Source of the DNA: Aromatoleum toluvorans
GTDB taxonomy: Bacteria > Pseudomonadota > Gammaproteobacteria > Burkholderiales > Rhodocyclaceae
Direction of reading: 5' to 3'
NCBI RefSeq assembly: GCF_012910905.1
Contig: NZ_WTVN01000004.1
Location: 62,001-126,000, forward strand
DNA length: 64,000 nt
The translations under genes and the position numbers were made by a program. Positions within the stretch are counted from its first letter, which is position 1. Each line of letters opens with the position of its first letter. The notes beneath the pieces are model-generated. The model was not told where the DNA came from. It saw only the letters and a list, made by a program, of their open reading frames with translations, and ran no database searches. Positions 7,687 to 15,828 of the stretch are shown here, one piece after another.

Positions 7687-9000
7687 ATGGCTGGAGCAGT
7701 TGGGGGGAGGGGGGCGCTGCGGCGCGTGGTCGTGACGGGGTGGGGGCTTGCGACCCCGCTCGGCGTCGGCGTCGAGCGCACGTGGGCGCGCCTGCTGGCG
7801 GGCGAGTCGGGCATCCGTGCGATCGACCGCTTCGACGTCGCCGATTTGCCCTCGCGTATCGCCGGACTGCTGCCCGAAGGCGCCCATGCCGACGGGGGCT
7901 TCGACGCCGACGAATGGGTGCCGCCCAAGGACCAGCGCAAGATGGACCGCTTCGCGATGTACGCGCTATGTGCGGCCCAACAGGCGCTCGAGGATGCGGA
8001 CTGGCAGCCGGCGACGCAGCACGCGCGTGAGCGGACCGGCGTGCTGATCGGCTCGGGCATCGGTGGCCTGCCCGCACTCGCCGAAGGCGCCCTGACCCTT
8101 GAACACAAGGGCGCACGACGCATCTCGCCCTTCTTCATCCCGTCCGCGCTCGTGAACCTCGCGGCGGGCCAGGTCGGAATCCGCCATGGCCTGCTGGGGC
8201 CGACTCACGGTGTGGCGACCGCCTGCGCGAGTGGTGCGCACGCGATCGGCGACGCCGCGCGCATGGTGATGCTGGGTGACGCCGACGTGATGGTGGCGGG
8301 CGGCACCGAGGGCGCCGTGTCGCGCCTGGGCATCGCCGGATTCTGTGCCGCGCGAGCCCTGTCGACCGGCTTCAACGACACGCCGCAGGCCGCCTCCCGC
8401 CCGTGGGATGCCGCGCGCGACGGTTTCGTGATCGGCGAGGGCAGCGGCATCGTCGTGCTGGAGGAGTACGAGCACGCGCGGGCGCGCGGCGCACGCATCC
8501 ACGCCGAGGTGCTGGGTTACGGACTGTCCGGCGACGGCTACCACATCGCTGCGCCGCCCGAGGACGGCAGCGGCGCCCGGCGCGCAATGCGTGCCGCACT
8601 GGCCTGGGCGGGCGTTGCCCCGGAGGAAGTGGACTACGTGAACGCCCACGCGACCTCGACGCCGCTCGGCGACCTGGTCGAACTGCGTGCGCTGTGCGAG
8701 ATCTTCGGTGGTCACGCCACGCGCGGTGGAGAGGGTGGACTGTCGGTGTCCTCGACCAAGTCGGCGATGGGGCATCTGCTCGGCGCGGCGGGGGCAGTCG
8801 AGGCCATCGTATGCATGCTCGCACTGCGCGACCAGATCGTGCCGCCAACGCTCAATCTCGCCGAACCGCCGGCGGAATTCGTCGGCATGGACTTCGTGCC
8901 CGGCGTTGCCCGGCGCCGTACCGTGCGCACTGCGCTGTCGAACTCCTTCGGTTTTGGCGGGACCAACGCGGCGCTGCTCTTCGGCGCCGTCAACGACTGA
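7687..9000 (+). CDS. Stand-alone beta-ketoacyl-ACP synthase II-like (FabF/KAS family)
   Basis: A 437-residue thiolase-fold ketosynthase. The catalytic Cys-His-His triad of the KAS I/II class is complete: Cys180 in VATACASGAHAIG, His321 in VNAHATSTPLGD and His363 in TKSAMGHLLGAAG. The C-terminal glycine-rich SNSFGFGGTNAALLF is also present. The enzyme would condense malonyl-ACP with an acyl primer. No acyl carrier protein, malonyltransferase or reductase gene is nearby. It is divergent from a LysR regulator and carries the same promoter signature as an amidohydrolase gene. It is therefore probably a dedicated, inducible paralogue and not the housekeeping fabF. An alternative is a role in making a modified acyl chain for transport or signalling. 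Confidence 0.85.
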   Translation: MAGAVGGRGALRRVVVTGWGLATPLGVGVERTWARLLAGESGIRAIDRFDVADLPSRIAGLLPEGAHADGGFDADEWVPPKDQRKMDRFAMYALCAAQQALEDADWQPATQHARERTGVLIGSGIGGLPALAEGALTLEHKGARRISPFFIPSALVNLAAGQVGIRHGLLGPTHGVATACASGAHAIGDAARMVMLGDADVMVAGGTEGAVSRLGIAGFCAARALSTGFNDTPQAASRPWDAARDGFVIGEGSGIVVLEEYEHARARGARIHAEVLGYGLSGDGYHIAAPPEDGSGARRAMRAALAWAGVAPEEVDYVNAHATSTPLGDLVELRALCEIFGGHATRGGEGGLSVSSTKSAMGHLLGAAGAVEAIVCMLALRDQIVPPTLNLAEPPAEFVGMDFVPGVARRRTVRTALSNSFGFGGTNAALLFGAVND

Positions 9001-9133
9001 AGGAAGGCTGTCGTCAGTACTTCGATCATCCCGCGAAGCCGGTTAAGGCTGGCAAATGGTTGCGATCGGCGCCATTGCTTTCGACCGGAAAAGAGCGGCG
9101 ACGGCCCGTCGAGGCCGCGCCGCCGCTTCCCGA

Positions 9134-9415
9134 TCAGCTCTTCTCCGTTTTTGTCTCGGTCTTGACGTTGATGCCCTCGGCCGGATCAAGGTAGATCTCG
9201 ACGCGGTCGCCGATCGTGTTGGTGCCCTTCAGCTCGTAACAATCGCCTTTCGTGACCTTGGCGCGCTGGAACTTGAAGCCGGCATCGACCAGTGTGCGCA
9301 TCGAGTTCGCGGCCGGTTGCGGATCCTTCGGCGCGGCCGTGCACTTCGGGTCGGCATAGGCACTGGTACCGATCAGCAGGGCGGCGACGGCAAGGGTGAA
9401 GTGACGGACGTTCAT
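9134..9415 (-). CDS. Small periplasmic PepSY-like protein
   Basis: A 93-residue exported protein. A signal peptide (MNVRHFTLAVAALLIGTSAYAD) precedes a compact domain with the PepSY-like pattern: a helix (MRTLVDAGFKFQRAKVT) followed by strands (CYELKGTNTIGDRVEIYLDPAEG). Two cysteines in the mature part could form a disulfide. The start at MNVRH was chosen because the 16 upstream codons precede an obvious signal sequence. PepSY domains are thought to modulate proteases or bind ligands, and no specific role is evident. The gene is not clearly operonic. Confidence 0.7.
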   Translation of the reverse strand: MNVRHFTLAVAALLIGTSAYADPKCTAAPKDPQPAANSMRTLVDAGFKFQRAKVTKGDCYELKGTNTIGDRVEIYLDPAEGINVKTETKTEKS

Positions 9416-9647
9416 GGCGGTCTCCTCTATCTGTGTGATGCATGCCGGGGTGGCATGGGTCACATTCTCGGGGAGTGAAGGTGAACCGCTCCTGAAGAGC
9501 CCATCCGGGCCGTCGGGTTATTTCGCTGTCGCGCCCGTTTGGTGCGTGCCCTGTCCATTAATGCGACAAGGGGATCGACTACACACCGTCGAATGTCTCA
9601 ATATTGTGCGAGTAACCCTTCTGGATGAAGGTTTTGGTGAATTATGC

Positions 9648-9692
9648 TGCACCGCAGCGTGCATTTGAGTGCATTTAGTGCACAATGATGCA
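9648..9692 (+). promoter_or_regulatory. Phased TGCA array upstream of korC
   Basis: Five TGCA tetramers start at 9648, 9660, 9670, 9679 and 9689, so four successive intervals are 12, 10, 9 and 10 bp, close to one helical turn. The array lies 55-99 bp before the korC start in a 331-bp gap with no other gene. From memory, the benzoate-pathway repressor BzdR of Azoarcus recognises repeated TGCA-containing boxes. A BzdR/BoxR-like regulator is thus a plausible binder (inference). Confidence 0.5.
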
Positions 9693-9746
9693 TGAAGTGT
9701 TCATGGCGCTCATGCGCATGCTTTTCCCGCTACAGGAAGGACGCAC

Positions 9747-11600
9747 TTGAAACCGACCGACATCAGCAATCCCGGCTACCTGCACAAGGTCGTCGACTGT
9801 CAGTGGGCCTGTCCGGCCCACACGCCCGTGCCCGAGTACATCCGGCAGATTGCCGCGGGCGACTTCTCGGCTGCGTACATGCTCAACTGGCAGTCGAACG
9901 TGTTCCCCGGCATCCTCGGGAGGGTCTGCGACCGTCCGTGCGAGCCGGCCTGTCGGCGCGGACGGGTCGATGCCGAGCCGGTCGCGATCTGCCGCCTCAA
10001 GCGCGTCGCCGCCGACTTCAAGGACGACATCCGTGATCGTCTGCCGAAGCCGCCCGCGAAGAAGAACGGCAAGCGCATCGCGTGCATCGGCGGCGGGCCG
10101 GCTTCGCTGACCGTGGCGCGCGACCTCGCGGTGCAGGGCTATCAGGTCACGGTGTTCGACAGCGGATCGTCGCCCGGCGGCATGATGCGCAGCCAGATTC
10201 CCAAGTTCCGCCTGCCCGACAGCGTCATCGACGAGGAGTGCGGCTATGTCGAGGAGCTCGGGGTCGAGCTGCGCCGCAACCACTGGATCGGTAGCCTGCG
10301 CGAAGTGCTCGCCGGCGACTGGGATGCCGTGTTCGTCGGCACCGGCGCGCCGCGCGGGCGGGATGCCAACCTGCCGGGGCGCAACCAGGCCGCGGCGCAC
10401 GTCCACATCGGCATCGACTGGCTCGCGAACGTCGCCTTCGGCCACGTCACCGCGATCGGCAAGCGGGTGATCGTGCTCGGCGGCGGCAATACCGCGATGG
10501 ACTGTTGCCGCTCGGCGCGGCGCCTGGGCGGCGAGGACGTGCGGGTGGTGGTGCGCAGCGGCTTCGAGGAGATGAAGGCCTCGCCGTGGGAGAAGGAGGA
10601 TGCCCTTCACGAGGGGATCCCCATCCACAACTATCTCGTGCAGAAGGCCTTCACGCACGCCAACGGGCGCCTCACGGGCGTGCTGTTCGAGAAGGTGCGC
10701 GCCGAATACGACGACCAGGGCCGCCGCTCGCTGGTGCCGACGGGTGAGCCGGACGTGCATATGGAATGCGACGACGTGCTGATCGCGATCGGCCAGGAGA
10801 ACGCCTTCCCGTGGATCGAGCGTGACATCGGCGTCGAGTTCGACCGCTCGGGCATGCCGGTGCTGGACACGCAGACGCTGCAATCGACGCTGCCGCGCGT
10901 GTTCTTCGGCGGCGATGCGGCGCTCGGGCCGAAGAACATCATCACTGCAGTGGCGCAGGGCCACGAGGCGGCGATCTCGATCGACCTCTTCTGCCGCGGG
11001 CTGCCGCTCACGCAGCGCCCCGCACCGACGATGAACCTCGTGAGCCAGAAGATGGGCATTCACGAGTGGAGCTACGACAACAAGGTGTCGGAAGAGGCGC
11101 GCCGCAAGGTGCCGGTGAAGGCGATCGAGGAGGCGCTGAAGGACATCAAGTCCGAGTTCGAGCTCGGCTACGACTTCAAGCTCGCCTGCGCCGAGACGGC
11201 CCGCTGCCTCAACTGCGACGTCGCCACGGTGTTCAAGCCGAAGCTGTGCATCGAGTGCGACGCCTGTGTCGACATCTGCCCGACCGAGTGCATCACCTTC
11301 ACGCAGAACGGCGAGGACGAGGACTTGCGCGGGCGACTGAAGGCCCCGGCGAAGAATCGCGACCAGGCCCTGTATCTCGCCGAAGGGCTCAAGACCGGCC
11401 GGGTGATGGTCAAGGACGAGAACGTCTGCCTGCACTGCGGCATGTGTGCCGAGCGCTGCCCGACGGGTGCATGGGACATGCAGAAATTCGAGTTGAACCT
11501 CGCGTACGCCGGCGAAGCCGTCGAATCCCCACGCTCAGTTTGTTCGCTGTCCCCCGCGGGGGCGAAGGCCTCCCCCGGGGCGGCCGTAAGGGAGGCCTGA
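9747..11600 (+). CDS. korC: 2-oxoglutarate oxidoreductase, FAD/NAD(P)-binding iron-sulfur subunit
   Basis: A 617-residue electron-transfer subunit resembling the glutamate synthase small subunit fused to a ferredoxin. The N-terminal region has the cysteine cluster VCDRPCEPACRRG. A GxGxxG-like FAD motif follows (CIGGGPASLTVARDLAVQGY), then a second dinucleotide site (VLGGGNTAMDCCR). The C-terminus has two 4Fe-4S motifs (CIECDACVDICP and CLHCGMCAERCP). It would move electrons from the KorAB core to NADP. From memory, the Azoarcus evansii enzyme has this three-subunit makeup and supports benzoyl-CoA reduction. No other start exists in frame, so a TTG start preceded by AGGAAGG (9734-9740) is forced. 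The last 25 or so residues are encoded by a palindromic element and look non-native. Confidence 0.85.
   Translation: MKPTDISNPGYLHKVVDCQWACPAHTPVPEYIRQIAAGDFSAAYMLNWQSNVFPGILGRVCDRPCEPACRRGRVDAEPVAICRLKRVAADFKDDIRDRLPKPPAKKNGKRIACIGGGPASLTVARDLAVQGYQVTVFDSGSSPGGMMRSQIPKFRLPDSVIDEECGYVEELGVELRRNHWIGSLREVLAGDWDAVFVGTGAPRGRDANLPGRNQAAAHVHIGIDWLANVAFGHVTAIGKRVIVLGGGNTAMDCCRSARRLGGEDVRVVVRSGFEEMKASPWEKEDALHEGIPIHNYLVQKAFTHANGRLTGVLFEKVRAEYDDQGRRSLVPTGEPDVHMECDDVLIAIGQENAFPWIERDIGVEFDRSGMPVLDTQTLQSTLPRVFFGGDAALGPKNIITAVAQGHEAAISIDLFCRGLPLTQRPAPTMNLVSQKMGIHEWSYDNKVSEEARRKVPVKAIEEALKDIKSEFELGYDFKLACAETARCLNCDVATVFKPKLCIECDACVDICPTECITFTQNGEDEDLRGRLKAPAKNRDQALYLAEGLKTGRVMVKDENVCLHCGMCAERCPTGAWDMQKFELNLAYAGEAVESPRSVCSLSPAGAKASPGAAVREA
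11535..11600 (+). repeat. Palindromic element at the korC 3' end
   Basis: Contains the palindrome CCCCCGCGGGGG (11551-11562) and a 9-bp inverted repeat, AGGCCTCCC (11566-11574) with GGGAGGCCT (11590-11598). It supplies the last codons and stop of korC and the AAGGGAGG that serves as korA's ribosome site. It looks like a small inserted or REP-like element; no second copy was noticed in the window. Confidence 0.45.
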
Positions 11601-11606
11601 TCGACC

Positions 11607-13463
11607 ATGACAACACCAGCAATCCAGCACTGCAACGACTTCGTGATCAAGTTCGCGAACGTCAACGGCTCGGGCTCCGCCTCGGCGAACGAACTCTTTG
11701 CGCGTGCGATCATCCGCATGGGCGTGCCGGTGGCCCCGCGCAACATCTTCCCGTCCAACATCCAGGGCCTGCCCACGTGGTACGAGGTGCGCGTGTCCGA
11801 AGCCGGCTGGCTCGGCGCGCGCGGCGGCTGCGACATGATGGTCGCAATGAATCCGCAGACCTGGGACCGTGACGTCGCCGCGATCGATCCGGGCGGCTAT
11901 CTCTTCTACGACTCGACCAAACCGCTGCCGCCGTCGAAGTTCCGCGACGACATCACCGTGCTGGGCATTCCGCTCACCGCGATGTGCAACGCCGAGTACG
12001 AGGACGCGCGCCAGCGCCAGCTGTTCAAGAACATCATGTACGTCGGTGCGCTGATGGCACTGCTCGACATGGAGTTCGCCGCGGCCGAGCAGCTTCTCGT
12101 CGACCGCTACCGCGGCAAGGACCAGCTCATCAAGGCCAACGTCAATGCGCTGCGCCTCGGCTACGACTACGCGAAGCAGCACCTGCCGTGCCCGATCGGG
12201 CTCACGGTGAAGCGCGCCGACGCGGTCGGCGACCGCATCATGATCGACGGCAACAGCGCCTGCGGCCTCGGCGCCGTGTTCGGCGGGGCGACCGTCGCGG
12301 GCTGGTATCCGATCACGCCCTCGACCTCGGTCATCGAAGCCTTCTCGAGCTACTGCCGCAAGTTCCGCACCGACCCGGACAACGGCCGTGCGCGCTACGC
12401 GATCGTGCAGGCCGAGGACGAGCTCGCGTCGATCGGCATGGTGATCGGCGCCGGCTGGAACGGCGCGCGCGCCTTCACCGCGACCTCCGGCCCGGGCATC
12501 TCGCTGATGCAGGAGTTCTTCGGCCTGGCGTATTTCGCCGAGATCCCCGCGGTGATCGTCGACGTGCAGCGCGGCAGCCCCTCGACCGGCATGCCGACGC
12601 GCACGCAGCAGTCGGATCTGTTGTCCTGCGCCTACGCCTCGCACGGCGACACGCGCCATGTGCTGCTGTTCCCGCAGGACGCGTACGAGTGCTTCAGCCT
12701 CACCGCGCAGGCCTTCGATCTCGCCGAGCGCCTGCAGACGCCGGTGTTCGTGCTCTCCGACCTCGACATCGGCATGAACGAGCAGCTGTGCGCGCCCTTC
12801 GACTGGGACGACAGCCGGCGCTACGACCGCGGCAAGCTCATGAGCTATGACGAGCTCGAAGCGGGCAAGGACTTCGGCCGTTACCTCGACGTCGACGGCG
12901 ACGGCATCCCGTACCGCACGATTCCCGGCACCCACCCGACCAAGGGCGCGTACTTCACGCGCGGCACGACGCGCAACCCGTACGCGAAGTACAGCGAGAC
13001 CGGTGCGGACTACGTGTACAACATGGAGCGCCTGCGCCGGAAGTTCAACACGGCGAAGGACCTCGTGCCCGCACCGATCCTGAAGAAGGCGGAGCAGCCC
13101 ACGCACGTGGGGGTCATCTACTACGGCTCCACGGCGCCCGCGATGGCCGAGGCCGGCGCGCTGCTCGCGGCCGACGGCATCCACGTCGACACGCTGCGCG
13201 TGCGCGGCTTCCCGTTCAGCGACACGGTGATGCAGTTCATCGCCGAGCGCGACGCGGTGTTCGTCGTCGAACAGAACGAGAGCGCGCAGTTGCGCTCGCT
13301 GCTGATCAACGAAGGCGAAATCGATCCGAAGAAGCTCGTGCGCGTGCTGCACTACGACGGCTCGCCGATCACCGCGCGCTTCATCGCCGGCAAGATCGCC
13401 GACGCCCTGAGCGACCGCAAGGTGAGCCCCATCGGACAACCCCAGCGCAAGGTGGCCTCATGA
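11607..13463 (+). CDS. korA: 2-oxoglutarate:acceptor oxidoreductase, fused gamma-alpha subunit
   Basis: A 618-residue fusion of the gamma and alpha domains of 2-oxoacid:ferredoxin oxidoreductases. Residues 1 to about 190 form the gamma domain (KFANVNGSGSASANELFARAI, then NIFPSNIQGLPTWYEVRVS). The alpha pyrimidine-binding domain follows (ACGLGAVFGGATVAGWYPITPST; QAEDELASIGMVIGAGWNG; ATSGPGISLMQEF). With KorB it binds thiamine diphosphate and oxidatively decarboxylates the 2-oxoacid to the acyl-CoA. The related name indolepyruvate oxidoreductase is less likely because a dedicated FAD/NADP subunit is encoded next door. It begins six bases after korC, overlaps korB by four bases, and is clearly in the same operon. 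Confidence 0.87.
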   Translation: MTTPAIQHCNDFVIKFANVNGSGSASANELFARAIIRMGVPVAPRNIFPSNIQGLPTWYEVRVSEAGWLGARGGCDMMVAMNPQTWDRDVAAIDPGGYLFYDSTKPLPPSKFRDDITVLGIPLTAMCNAEYEDARQRQLFKNIMYVGALMALLDMEFAAAEQLLVDRYRGKDQLIKANVNALRLGYDYAKQHLPCPIGLTVKRADAVGDRIMIDGNSACGLGAVFGGATVAGWYPITPSTSVIEAFSSYCRKFRTDPDNGRARYAIVQAEDELASIGMVIGAGWNGARAFTATSGPGISLMQEFFGLAYFAEIPAVIVDVQRGSPSTGMPTRTQQSDLLSCAYASHGDTRHVLLFPQDAYECFSLTAQAFDLAERLQTPVFVLSDLDIGMNEQLCAPFDWDDSRRYDRGKLMSYDELEAGKDFGRYLDVDGDGIPYRTIPGTHPTKGAYFTRGTTRNPYAKYSETGADYVYNMERLRRKFNTAKDLVPAPILKKAEQPTHVGVIYYGSTAPAMAEAGALLAADGIHVDTLRVRGFPFSDTVMQFIAERDAVFVVEQNESAQLRSLLINEGEIDPKKLVRVLHYDGSPITARFIAGKIADALSDRKVSPIGQPQRKVAS

Positions 13464-14515
13464 CCTATCTCGCCAAACCCAAGCTCCTCGCGGCCGACGC
13501 GCCGCGCAACGCGCTCGGCTACACCCGCCGCGACTACGAGGGCGCGATCTCGACGCTGTGCGCCGGTTGCGGCCACGACTCGATCAGCGCGTCCGTGGTG
13601 CAGGCCTGCTTCGACCTCGACATCGAACCGCACAAGGTCGCCAAGCTCTCGGGCATCGGCTGCTCGTCGAAGACGCCCGACTACTTCCTCGGCAACTCGC
13701 ACGGCTTCAACTCGGTGCACGGACGCATGCCTTCGGTGCTCACCGGCGCGGCACTGGCGAACCGCAACCTGCTGTACCTCGGCGTGTCGGGCGACGGCGA
13801 CTCGGCCTCGATCGGCATCGGCCAGTTCGCGCACGCGATGCGCCGCGGCGTGAACATGACCTACATCGTCGAGAACAACGGCGTGTATGGCCTTACCAAG
13901 GGGCAGTTCTCGGCGACCGCCGACAAGGGCTCGAAGAGCAAGAAGGGCGTGGTCAACCGCGACAACCCGATCGACCTCGCGACGCTGGCGCTGCAACTCG
14001 GCGCCACCTATGTCGCCCGCAGCTTCTCCGGCGACAAGGAACAGCTCGTGCCGCTCATCAAGGGTGCGCTGCGCCACGGCGGGCCGGCCTTCATCGACGT
14101 CATCAGCCCGTGCGTAACCTTCAACAACCACGCCGGCTCGACAAAGAGCTACGACTACGTGCGCGAGCACAACGCCGCAGTGAACCGCGTCGACGTGATC
14201 CTGCCCAAGGCGCAGATCGAGGCGTCCTACCCGCCGGGCAGCCTGCGCCGCGTCGTGCAGCACGACGGCTCGATCCTGCACCTGCGCAAGGTGAGCGTCG
14301 ACTACGATCCGGCGGATCGCATCGGCGCGATGAACTACCTGCAGGAGCGCCAGGCGCTGGGCGAGATCGTGACGGGCTTGCTGTATGTCGACAGCAGCGG
14401 CCAGGACATGCATGCCAACCTCAACACCGTCGAGAAGGCGCTGAACCAGCTCGGCGACGCCTACCTGTGCCCGGGCAGCAAGGCGCTGGAGGCGCTCAAC
14501 GCGACGCTGCGCTGA
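13460..14515 (+). CDS. korB: 2-oxoglutarate:acceptor oxidoreductase, thiamine-diphosphate beta subunit
   Basis: A 351-residue beta subunit. It carries the iron-sulfur and thiamine-diphosphate signatures of the family: STLCAGCGHDSISA near residue 31, GIGCSSKTPDYF, and the ThDP motif GDGDSASIGIGQ followed by IVENNGVYGLTKGQ. These bind the cofactor's diphosphate through magnesium. The gene overlaps korA by four bases (ATGA), so translation is probably coupled. Together with korC and korA it forms a complete complex with no separate ferredoxin gene, consistent with direct NADP reduction. A hairpin follows the stop. Confidence 0.88.
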   Translation: MTYLAKPKLLAADAPRNALGYTRRDYEGAISTLCAGCGHDSISASVVQACFDLDIEPHKVAKLSGIGCSSKTPDYFLGNSHGFNSVHGRMPSVLTGAALANRNLLYLGVSGDGDSASIGIGQFAHAMRRGVNMTYIVENNGVYGLTKGQFSATADKGSKSKKGVVNRDNPIDLATLALQLGATYVARSFSGDKEQLVPLIKGALRHGGPAFIDVISPCVTFNNHAGSTKSYDYVREHNAAVNRVDVILPKAQIEASYPPGSLRRVVQHDGSILHLRKVSVDYDPADRIGAMNYLQERQALGEIVTGLLYVDSSGQDMHANLNTVEKALNQLGDAYLCPGSKALEALNATLR

Positions 14516-14534
14516 AAGCGGCCGCGCAGCCAAG

Positions 14535-14569
14535 AAAAACCCCGCCGGGTTGTCGTCCGGCGGGGCGAA
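14535..14569. terminator. Bidirectional-type terminator between korB and the FAH gene
   Basis: A perfect 9-bp stem, CCCCGCCGG (14540-14548) with CCGGCGGGG (14557-14565), is flanked by AAAAA on its left. It therefore gives a T-tract for minus-strand transcripts from the FAH gene and a weak one for korB. Confidence 0.7.
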
Positions 14570-14612
14570 TTTCCACAAAGGAAGCGGAAAGAGGAAGGGA
14601 ACGAGCGGGCGC

Positions 14613-15455
14613 TCAGTCGGCCACGATCGTGTGCTGCTGCTCGCCCAGCCCGGCAATCCCCGCGTCGATGCGCTCGCCGGCGCGCAGGTAGCGCTGTGGC
14701 GTCATGCCCATGCCGACGCCGGCGGGCGTGCCGGTGAAGATCAGGTCGCCCGGCTGCAGCGTCATCAGGCCGCTGACGTAGCTGATGATCTGCGCAGGGT
14801 TGAAGATCATGTTGGCGGTGTTGCTATCCTGCATGCGGTCGCCATTCACCGCGAGCCGCATCGGCAGTTCGCCCGGCTTGCCGACCTCGTCGGCCGTCGC
14901 GAGCCACGGCCCGATCGGCGCGAAGGTGTCGAAGCTCTTGCCCTTGGTCCACTGGCCGCCGCGTTCGAGCTGCCAGTAGCGCTCGGACATGTCCAGCCCG
15001 GTCATGTAGCCGGCGACGTGGCCGAGCGCGTCACCGACCGCGACGCGGCGCGCGGTCGTGCCGATGGCGATCACCAGTTCGAGTTCCCAGTCGGTCTTTT
15101 CCGAGCCGGGCGGCAGGACGATCGCGTCGTGCGGGCCGCAGATCGCCGTCTGCGCCTTCATGAACACGATCGGCTCCTGCGGGATCGGCAGGCTGGCCTC
15201 GCGCGCATGGTCGGCGTAGTTGAGGCCGATGCACACGATCTTGCCGATTCCCGCCAGCGGCGGGCCGAGGCGGGTGCCGGCAGGCACGATGGGGAGGCTG
15301 TGCGGGTCCAGCCCGCGCAGCCGCGCGAGACTGGACGGCGCGAGGGCAGCGCCGTTGATGTCGGGCAGCACGCCCGACAGGTCGCGCATCCTGCCTTCGG
15401 CGTCGAGCAGACCGGGGCTTTCCTGGCCCGGGTCTCCGAAGCGAACGAGTTTCAC
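14613..15455 (-). CDS. Fumarylacetoacetate hydrolase-family protein
   Basis: A 280-residue FAH-fold enzyme. The catalytic domain begins near residue 70 (IVCIGLNYADHAREASLPIPQEP). It contains the acidic metal ligands in DWELELVIAIG and in GYMTGLDMSER, and ends with GDLIFTGTPAGVGMGM. Members include ureidoglycolate lyase, acylpyruvases, and the isomerase/decarboxylase of homoprotocatechuate breakdown; the sequence alone does not decide. It sits upstream of a racemase remnant on the same strand, so it may belong to a decaying catabolic operon. It ends toward the korB terminator. Confidence 0.82.
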   Translation of the reverse strand: MKLVRFGDPGQESPGLLDAEGRMRDLSGVLPDINGAALAPSSLARLRGLDPHSLPIVPAGTRLGPPLAGIGKIVCIGLNYADHAREASLPIPQEPIVFMKAQTAICGPHDAIVLPPGSEKTDWELELVIAIGTTARRVAVGDALGHVAGYMTGLDMSERYWQLERGGQWTKGKSFDTFAPIGPWLATADEVGKPGELPMRLAVNGDRMQDSNTANMIFNPAQIISYVSGLMTLQPGDLIFTGTPAGVGMGMTPQRYLRAGERIDAGIAGLGEQQHTIVAD

Positions 15456-15506
15456 AGCGGTTCTCCTTGAAGCGCGAGGCGGCTGCGCGGACCCGCGCGG
15501 CGAGCC

Positions 15507-15765
15507 TCACTCATGGTTGATCCAGCGCGCGTGGGGCTCCGCGATGCCGATGCAGGGCTTGGCGCCCGGGCGCGCGAACGTGCCCCGTTCGGCCTTGCGC
15601 GGGTTCAGCGCGACCAGCGTTTCGGCCTGCTTCACCGCCGCCTCGACGCAATCGACGATCGGCATGTCCGAGATCGAGCGGAAGCCGCCGCCGCCCGCGC
15701 GCCACGGCGCCGAGGCGGTCGGTGACGCTTTGCGAGGTATTCGGGTTCAGCAGCAGGATTTTCAT
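15507..15765 (-). pseudogene. Asp/Glu (hydantoin) racemase remnant with internal deletion
   Basis: The first 22 codons read MKILLLNPNTSQSVTDRLGAVA, the classic start of Asp/Glu/hydantoin racemases. The frame then jumps: in another frame the last 50 or so codons read FRSISDMPIVDCVEAAVKQA and continue to ARWINHE and a stop, matching the C-terminal end of the family. An intact racemase has about 240 residues, so roughly 160 codons are missing and the join is out of frame. The catalytic cysteine region is gone. It lies upstream of the FAH gene in the same direction. Confidence 0.75.
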
Positions 15766-15828
15766 CTGCGATCCATCCGATTTCACTTTAGGCCACTTCG
15801 CGGAACAGGCGACCCCAGCCCTTGATGT

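Noticed and set aside
5322-8138. Long overlapping frames (plus strand to 7154; minus strand 6123-8138)
   Set aside because: They overlap well-supported DctM, LysR and ketosynthase genes and show no family similarity apart from an accidental run of neighbouring coding phases.
7687-9000. Assignment as the housekeeping fabF
   Set aside because: Essential fatty-acid fabF genes normally sit with acpP/fabD/fabG. None is present here, and the regulator and promoter context indicates a specialised paralogue.
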